NCBI GenBank assembly: GCA_003427395.1
Contig: BFEA01000612.1
Span: forward strand, 604,398 to 640,426
DNA from: Chara braunii
Taxonomy: Eukaryota > Streptophyta > Charophyceae > Charales > Characeae
Reading direction: 5' to 3'
Length of the DNA stretch: 36,029 nt
The stretch's first letter is position 1, and the number at the start of each line of letters is the position of its first letter. Of the stretch, positions 28,601-36,029 are shown piece after piece. The position numbers were made by a program, and so were the translations under genes. The notes under the pieces were generated by a model. It was not told the DNA's origin and did not search any database. It saw only the letters and a list, made by a program, of their open reading frames with translations.

Positions 28601-28616
28601 AAAAAAGGTCGGCTTG
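28318..28616. repeat. 17-bp inverted repeat at the pol truncation point
   Basis: caagccgacctttttta (28318-28334) is perfectly complementary to 28600-28616. The right arm starts exactly where the pol-like reading frame stops making sense, about 265 bp downstream, suggesting that it marks a rearrangement junction. Confidence 0.7.
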
Positions 28617-29133
28617 CCAGATTAGTGGTGGTCTGTGTGCGGAGTAGCTAGTCTGTAGCAAGTTGTGCCTGTCTGAACCCGTTCGAAATAAAGGCAAAAT
28701 TCGAGCATAGTACCTTAGGATAGGGGTAGCCGCGGTTGGAGTGCCCACGCCACGTGAGATAGGGGGCGAGGCCTTTCCTGGTCGACAGAAGAGCGACGTA
28801 CCCTCCGCAAAAACCGAGGAAGATTCATCCAGCAAGCCTACCTGAAAAGAGAGTATGGGGTGGGGAGTGGTTAAGGTGTGAGGACTTACCAGATGGGTAG
28901 CGCAGCTAACATGCCCGATTGAGAGGAGTAGCGTGGGGACTTTAGTTGATAAATTTTCGGAGCACAGCGCGCCGGAGGAGTTGTGCTCGTGTAGTCGTTC
29001 TAATGCGTAGATGAAGGCAAAGACGGGGAGAAAAATTGAGCGAGCACTGGGCGTTGTGGACTGCTGCGACCGAGGGCTGCGTTAATCGCACGGGGAAGGC
29101 GAATAGCGGGGGGTGCGGAGTACGACGGGTAGC
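28602..29133 (+). other. 3' internal region and probable 3' LTR start
   Basis: No protein recognised. A purine-rich segment at 28844-28867 (gaaaagagag then ggggtggggag) directly precedes TGG at 28868 and is a candidate polypurine tract and LTR start. It cannot be tested against the 5' LTR, which is truncated. An AATAAA lies at about 28687. Confidence 0.35.
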
Positions 29134-29259
29134 GAGGTTAGTGATGGTAGAGAGAAAGTTGGGCACAGTCGAAAAGGTGATTGCACGCATGGTCCTGGTC
29201 GCCTTCGACGGGTTAGGGGTGAGTCTGGGGCTATGCCCGCAGGCGAATCGAAATCTGTA

Positions 29260-29341
29260 GTCAGAGTAGCATAATAGTTAGCAGGATGGGAGATAAGGAA
29301 GTCGGAGTAGCGTAATAGTTAGCAGGATGGGAGATAAGGAA
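29260..29341. repeat. 41-bp tandem duplication in the 3' LTR
   Basis: 29260-29300 and 29301-29341 are copies with two differences (core gcaggatgggagataagg). The 5' LTR has a single copy at the equivalent place (about 12497-12537). Confidence 0.9.
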
Positions 29342-31523
29342 GAAAGGAGGTGCGCGCGGAGGTCGGAGAAGACGATGAGGAAAGGGGAGTAGGAATGAAG
29401 GACAGTTGGCTCGACCATTCTCTGGCCGCTTCTGACAAACTAAGCCGTGAGATCGGGGTTTCGACACAAGGCAAATCTAGTGGCGATGTTAGATGGGAGG
29501 ACAAAGTTTAGTCTTGGAGCAACAAGAAATGAGTGATGCGCGGGTAGCCTTAATGGGTGTTGCGAGAACGGGTGAGTCGAGGTGAGTGTACCTATCCGGG
29601 TTCTAGCGGAAGATATATTCGATTCTGTTTGAGTCTAAGGGAAGGAGCGAACAGTGGGGTTAGAGGCTTACATGTGGCAGGGGCGTCGCCCGTGTAATTA
29701 GAGGAAGTAGAGGGAGTGTATCCGGACGGGGTCCAACAGAAGATTCCTCCAAGCTCACACTACTGACAACGGAAGCAACTGGAAACAAGATCGGAACTTA
29801 CCTGCCGGACGAAGGCTGATCACATCGCCCTCCTCGCGGAACAGCTCGTCGTTGACGCAATCGGGGCGAGAGGTGGAGAGGCCGAACCACAGCGCTGAAG
29901 TCGTGTGCTACCTGTCGACCTGCTGAATCTCCAATGGGATCGTTGCGCTGTGAAACTCTGCTATTCTTACTAAAGTTCGTCCCTCCTGAGAAAGTGAGAG
30001 GAACCATGCCCCCTTTGCCTGCTGATGATCTGTCTGCGTAAGCGGTACTAGTGGCTACGCCTTAGCTGTGGGCTTGCGCGCCGTTCCCCCAGCCGGAGGA
30101 AGTAGCTGAGGGTAGAAGCGAGGGTGGAGGCTCACCTGTTAGCTGGCGTGCTGCAGCGGAGTGGTCTGTCAGACTATGTTGCGACAATTTGTTCCAAGGT
30201 CGGGGGATCGCAGAGCTGTGGCCCCTGGGCCCACCTTTTAATTGCTGGGCTTTAACTGCGTGCTGGGTGTTGTAGTTCATCACCAAACAGACCTGTTGGA
30301 GTGAGACAACTGAGTTGCGACCGGCTACGAGGCAAGGAGAGAGAAAGAAGGCCCACCTGACGCGCTCGGGGGTCGAGGTTTTCAGGTATCGTTGTGTCTA
30401 CTGCCTTCCTATCCGGATGCTGCTGCAGGTGTGTCAGGGCCTCTTCTGTTTGGGGTGGTGGCAGACACATTGTGTTTGAGCGTTACAGTCCGGCGCCCGG
30501 AGCTAGTATGCTGGTATAGACGGTTGTTGCAGACTGTTTCGGACATGCTGGTCAGATGCTGTGCGTTTCGTTGTTGTGCACTTTGTTGTTCACTTACAGC
30601 CGAGCTTCTTGCTACACATGTGGCTCAACCTCTTGCGAATTGTTGCGCTATTTCAAAAACGGCTGTTTGGGACCATGTAACTGCGGCGTACTGCTGTTGC
30701 TGTTGGTTGTGCGCTGGTGCTGCTTCTATTGAGTAGTATTGATTGGGCGTGAACTATTGCTGCGTCTGTGCACGAATTGCTGAGGCCGGCTGCTGTGAGC
30801 GGTTGCAGCTGATGGTGGACTGCGCGCGACTGCTGGGTTCATTGACGGGGCATAAACAGCAGCTGGTGTGGTTGGCTGTGCGCGGCAGTTGTGTTCGATT
30901 GACTGTGCACACACGAACTGTTGCTATTGTTGCTGGTTGTGCACGAGCGGGTGGCTGCCTGGCTACATGAACAACTGATACCTTTGTTAACAGGGCACGA
31001 ACGGCTGCTGCATATTACTGTATACAGCTACTGATTGTTACAGGTTGCTATGCGGTGGCGATTGGTCTAAGGAGAGGTGCCGAAACTTAGAAGAGTGGTC
31101 AGATTGCGAAGGGGGTTGTTGCAGCGACTCGGAAGGTCGCCAGGGAGTTGACTTTAGCAGTTGACTTCAAAGTTCGATCAAGCTGCTGCAGTTTGGTCAT
31201 CATTGCGGGACCCTCAGGATTATCAAGGCAACAAGGCCCTCTCTTGGGAGTTGAGTTTGTACCCTTCTTGTATCTCGAGAGTCTGAGACCCTCTATCTGC
31301 CTTTCTAAGTGTAAGTGTAATCTTGTTCTGAGAGGAAGGCGGCAGGCGGGATTGCAACCCGTAAGACCGTAGCAAGGCGTACGTGGGAGGTTACCTTACC
31401 GATTGCGGAAACTCTACCGGAACTCAGAAGGAGTTATGGAGGCAGAGAATTGTGAGCCAACTTTTCATCCCCTCAATAAACCCAGATTATAACCCCTATC
31501 AGTATTACCTGTTGCATCTTTGA

Positions 31524-34170
31524 CTGAATATATGGTGTGCGGCCCTACTTTGATCTTTGTTTTAGTTTCAGGGCACTGAATCAGATCAAGGAAAGGAATG
31601 TTTGTTTAAGTTCAATTTCAGCTTATTAATTTTGTGAGATCAGATTGTTAAAAGGAACTGCATCAGGGAAAGGCAGAATTGAGGGCTGATTTGCATGAGT
31701 TTTGAATTGGTGATTAAGGCTGAGAGACCCCCATAAGTTTGGGGAGACTCAGCGCTATGTTTATTTTGACTTGAGTGGAGCGTCTAACCCTTCTATAAGC
31801 TTAGGGGGTCTGATTGCTCTGGTGGCTGGGAAGTCCCCATAAGTTTGGGGAGACTCAGCGCTATGTTTATTTTGACTTGAGTGGAGCGTCTAACCCTTCT
31901 ATAAGCTTAGGGGGTCTGATTGCTCTGGTGGCTGGGAAGTCCCCATAAGTTTGGGGAGATCCAGTGCTGTGGGTTTGCATGGAGGGTTAGGCTGTTCTAT
32001 AAGTTTAGGTGGCCTAACTTCTCTGACTTGGGAGGGCTTACTGTGGATGACTTTTCAGGGACCAAGTGCGTTCTGTAAGTTCAGGTGCCTTGACCGCCTT
32101 GTTTATTTCAGGTTTTCTTCAGTTTCTTTTGTCCCTGAACGAGGAGGTCTGAGTTGTTCTATAAGTTTAGGTGGCTCAGCCTCTTCCTGTTTTATTTTGA
32201 GAAAGTGAACTTGACAAAGGGTAAACTGTTCTGTAAGTTCTGGTGGTAGAGCCTATCACGCACAACTTGAATAAGAGAGAAACGAATCAGGCAGAGAGCC
32301 AGACTGTTCTGTAAGTTCAGGTGACCTTATTGGAAGTCCGCATATGCTGGAGCCCAAAGGTTATAATTAGGCTATACTTTATTATTATTCTATTTATGAA
32401 CGAGCTAATCTGACTGTTCTATAAGTTTAGGTGGTTTGACTATAGCCTATCACAACCTCAAGAGAGTACAACTAATAGTATAACCGAAGGTAACCTGGGT
32501 CGGCTGAACATTGTTCCTAAGATGAATGACTCGGTCCTACGCCCACTTTGAAGATTAAGGTCAGAGAAATATATATAACTTGGCTATTTAAACAATCCAG
32601 AGCGACTAGAATGGTCTAGTCATATGCCCAAAAAAAAGAAAAGTTGTTGTGTCCTTTGTTTGTGTATACCTTGGCTAAATTGGGCTCATTCCATAAGTTT
32701 GAGTGACCTGACTTTAGGCCCAGCTAGGGTAAGGTTCATTCTATAAGTTTGGGTGTCCTGACCTTATGCCTTATGCAAGCTGGGTATAAGGGATTAAATC
32801 ATTGAAAGACTATGAACTATTGTTTGCCAAGTTGACCCGGGGATGGTGATAGTACTTACCTTTGTGGTTGGCCTGCATGTGACTGAGTGAGGCTACTACT
32901 TGGTCTAAGTTTCAGTTTGATAGATAGCTGCTTTAGTCGCTTGCCACGTGCTAGAGCCATAGGAGTTAGTTTCGATTTTTGCATTTTCTGAGCTACGTTT
33001 TTTTAACTTGGATCAATTCTTGCATTTTCTGGGCTCTTTTGTTATACTTGGCTTTGTATAAATTTTGGTGAGCTATTTTTTCCACGGGAAGCATTGTCGA
33101 AATTTTTGCAAATCCAAGGAGTTACTCAACTTCTGACTTTTCAAAGTTAAACTTGTCTAAAATTTGTATGTGGCTTAATAAAAATATGAAAAGTCTCCTT
33201 TTCTAAAGGGGGTGCTGCCCTAATTTTTGCTAATTAAGGGAGTTGAAAAAAATTGGACTTTGAAAGGTTAAAAGTCATTTCTGTTTTCATATTCGGGGTG
33301 ATATAAATTCTGGAAAGACACTTTTCCTACGGGAAACGCTATCGAAATTTTCTTAGTTTAAAGGAGATAGATTATATTTTGACAAGTGGCGATTCTGGCG
33401 ATCCACTCTGTATAGGAGAGATTATGTCAGGGTCTACCTTTGCTTTGGGCACTACTTAAAGGTAGATTCAGGCCTAGTTAATTAGGATGATTTGAGTGAG
33501 AATGTGTTATGGAGTTATATTCTCCATACACTTATGATTTTAGCTTAGGGATTGACCTATCATGTGTTACAGGTCCTCTTGACCATTTGGTTGAGGATTT
33601 GGATTAGCTTCAGCTTGATCCTACGAGGATCATCTTCTGTTACCATTGATAACAGATCGGTTGCCGATTCGTCGGTCTACGACTCGATTTCCAACTCACC
33701 CTCCACACTCAACCTAAAAGGCTTTAGCCCTGATGGCTTTATTGTTTTGTTAAGGTTTTTACCCGGACTTTTATTGAATGGCCATTTAACAAAGGTACTG
33801 AGTATTTAATTCTGGGCGGTTGGACTGAAGATTGGGGCTTGCATGGCTAAAGCAAGGGGTATGAGTGCAGGGAATGGTTGGGGTTGACTCCGTGTAGTGT
33901 GTGGGCTGTCGTTTGATTGGTTGACGTAATTGCAGGTACGTTCTGTGACTCAGATTCTGGATTTTTTACTGTCTGCGATCACATATATACATATAGTTGT
34001 GAAGAACCCCACTGAGATTGTGAGAAGTGATCGTCACATACCTACCCCCTCATATATATATACGTGGGTGCACCTATGATGGGTGTTCGTGTGGCCTAAG
34101 AGGCCCCGTGTTAAAGCTTACTCAAAGGTTGGGACTGAGGGACATAAGGAAGATCCTTCCTTTTATCTAG
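31524..34170 (+). repeat. 2.6-kb unit U4 (3' LTR)
   Basis: Single copy, 2647 bp, with the same start and end as U1-U3. Hairpin modules run from 31726 to 32765. They include 31986-32018 with a perfect gttaggc and gcctaac stem that differs in sequence from the corresponding stems of U1-U3. Longer than the others because of a 106-bp duplication at 31748-31959. Confidence 0.9.
31748..31959. repeat. 106-bp tandem duplication adding hairpin modules
   Basis: 31748-31853 and 31854-31959 are identical as far as I can read. Each includes one 'ccttctataagcttaggggg' module and one 'ccccataagtttgggg' module. This is a recent duplication confined to U4. Confidence 0.9.
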
Positions 34171-34265
34171 CTGCTTCTTGGGGGTTTCTTAGTCGGACGT
34201 TGGCCCTGGGCCGGTATTCAAGATCCTTGTCCAGGACATCCGAAGCCCTAGGCTCTGCAGAGAGT

Positions 34266-35937
34266 TTGACGAGTCGCCACAGGGGGTTAAAAACCACCTA
34301 AGCTATACCCATACCATACTGTTGAGGAAGAGGGAAGAAATTTTAAAAAACGAGGACGACAAGCCCTAACCTAGTCCAGTGTCTCCACAACTCCTTGCCC
34401 ATTAGCCCAACCCTCCTCCCCCCTACCTTACCTCTCGTGGTTGTTCCCCGTCACTGCCCAACACCCCCCATCTCCCAGTGTGCGCCACTATATCCCACTG
34501 TCGACCACGTCGCCAGCTCTCCCATACATACCCTTCTCTCGCCTTGCGTCCTTGCGTTTTCGCCCACCATGTCGCCTGACTCTCCGGTAGATCCCACGTC
34601 TGCCGCTTTGTCTCCAAAATTGCTCCAACGGGGGCGCAACGCTCCTGGTCGCGCTGCGCCCCCGTCAACAGACTCACGTCTGACTGTTGGAATCTTATAA
34701 CTTGCTGGAGGCCAGTGTCCAGGGAGGGACCCAAGATCACCACCATTCTAAACTATGAAGGGGAAAAAGAAGCCAAGTTAAAAATCAACGTAGAGGTGGT
34801 TAGGGAGGAAGAGATGAGAGTGGATCCAAAACTGCAGACGGTCGTGACTGAAGCTAAGGATCGGGCCAAGTGTAGGTGCAGACGGGATGGCGTCACATCT
34901 GAGGTCCAGGTGACAGTTGTCTATCATTAGGTAGGAACTTCCACGGACACGGTGGAACGCGAGCAAACTCACCTGGACCGAGACTCGGGGGGCGAAAACG
35001 AGGTCAGCGTTGTCGGACCAAAGACCCTTACAAGGGTATTTGCCCATTCTTTTGCAGTCGACACATCAACGACATCGACTACCACGATGGGGCCGGTCTG
35101 AAATGAAAAGGGGTGTGCGCGTTTTAGTGCAGCGCTTGAAACGATTTTCTCGACCATTCGGGCCGGGCTATGTGACACCTGCGACCTAGGCCTCGAGCAA
35201 TTCAACGGCCGGGGCCGAAAAAGTCGGTCGCAGCCGCGGCCGCCAGACCTACTTTGCGGCCCGATATTTCGGATATTTTTTTGGGGGTTGGGCTCCAAGG
35301 ATACACGATGGAACAGAGGATCCCAGCTCTCTACCATCAACACAACAGAACACTGCAATACACATATGACTCAGGGTTGGCTATACTCCTAGTACGTAGC
35401 GTAGGGTTGAGGGTGGCATAGCAGTTCCTTAGTACGGCATGTCGAGGGTGTCAGGAGATACTGCACCTTCCCGCGGGGCCGGAACGGGCTCCAGGGATAT
35501 ATGAGGGAACGGAGGATCCCCAACTCTCTGCCATCAGAAAAAACACAATAGAAGTAATACAACGTAACACTGTGCACCCTCATGAAGACCTGTAGTAGCA
35601 TGTTCATACCTAGCTCCCGAAGTCCCCGTGCAATCGGGCTTGCATGGCGTCTGCTTCAACCAGGGTTGAGCAGGGGGGTAGATCTCTCTGCATAGCCCGG
35701 GTGCCTGCAACCGTTGTCTGGTCAAGTCACCCTGCCAATATGGCAATGGGTGATGGTCCCGGTTGGTTAACACTAGGGTAGGGCATGGGGGTGGGGGTGC
35801 GCCAAGGCAAAATGATAAGAGGAAGGGTGGGTGGGGTCTTCAAAGGGATTTAGCTGGACAACCGAGTGACTAAGTGTTGTGGGTAACTGTCATTGGTCTA
35901 GTATCCCACCTCTACAATTCAACAACCTGGGCTTTCT

Positions 35938-35939
<2 letters not shown>
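34266..35939. other. Flanking DNA, no recognised gene
   Basis: Frames at 34395-34700 (+, 101 codons, Pro/Ser-rich), 34715-34930 (+, GTG start) and 34969-35358 (-, 129 codons) show no domain I recognise and no support beyond being open. They could be exons of a gene with introns, but splice structure is not evident. Confidence 0.4.
35287..35545. repeat. Two diverged repeats ~190 bp apart
   Basis: 'gggctcca.ggatata', 'ggaac.gaggatccc', 'aactctct.ccatca' and 'acaca' type blocks occur at 35287-35350 and 35478-35545 in the same order. Confidence 0.65.

Positions 35940-36029
<90 letters not shown>
35940..36029. repeat. (AT)n microsatellite at the window edge
   Basis: About 45 uninterrupted AT dinucleotides running to the last base. 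Probably a contig or window break caused by the repeat. Confidence 0.95.

Larger units (their letters stand above)
29134..34265 (+). mobile_element. 3' LTR (one-unit form)
   Basis: Colinear with 12371-22427: left part (29134-31523), a single 2.6-kb unit U4 (31524-34170), and the common end 34171-34265. Sequence similarity to the 5' copy is high but with many substitutions, so the insertion is not recent. The true start is probably upstream (candidate 28868). Beyond 34265 the two copies share nothing, marking the outer LTR boundary. A target duplication cannot be checked because the 5' boundary is lost. Confidence 0.65.

Noticed and set aside
34395-35358. Three open frames (101, 71 and 129 codons) as host genes
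   Set aside because: No recognised domains, no conserved context, overlapping on opposite strands or with a GTG start. Could be exons, but nothing in the sequence supports that over chance.

Overview
This window looks like repeat-dominated nuclear DNA of a large eukaryotic genome. I see no intact host gene, no rRNA gene and no convincing tRNA gene. The best lineage clue is a broken Ty3/gypsy-type gag-protease reading frame (24207-28600). From memory it resembles a gag family that is abundant in charophyte algae such as Chara braunii; I could not run a search, so that assignment is an inference.

Region 1 (1-12370) is a mosaic of small, mostly decayed mobile DNA. It holds a dispersed repeat in two copies (93-385, 1766-2051), two copies of a 111-bp inverted-repeat MITE (1110-1220, 11288-11398) and three tRNA-derived SINE heads (about 2078, 2385 and 6692). 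It also holds a family of foldback elements that often carry a 'gggcctcgc' terminal motif (2718-2887, 3203-3350, 4845-5377, 7428-7705). A LINE reverse transcriptase fragment, split by an A/G tract, lies at 8640-9117. Several minisatellites, a 50-nt poly-C run and many homopolymer tracts fill the rest.

Region 2 (12371-34265) reads best as one degraded, internally deleted LTR retrotransposon on the + strand with exceptionally long LTRs. The 5' LTR (12371-22427, left end missing) and the 3' LTR (visible homology 29134-34265) share a roughly 2.3-kb left part, a roughly 2.6-kb unit and a common end of about 95 bp. The 2.6-kb unit is present three times in tandem in the 5' LTR and once in the 3' LTR. 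Between the LTRs are a leader of about 1.8 kb, gag with a CCHC zinc knuckle, an AT-rich terminal-inverted-repeat insertion (26093-27040) and an aspartic protease with a DTGA active site. The frame then ends abruptly where reverse transcriptase would be expected. RT, RNase H and integrase are absent, so the element would have depended on a partner.

The most unusual feature is inside the 2.6-kb units. Each has an array of about eleven short hairpin modules built on the shared core TAAGTTYRGG. Stem sequences differ from module to module and between unit copies, yet arms stay complementary, in one case through exchanges between G-U and Watson-Crick pairs. This suggests a structured RNA array carried in an LTR.

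Region 3 (34266-36029) is flanking DNA with one short tandem duplication, some unassigned short frames and an (AT)n microsatellite running off the window edge.
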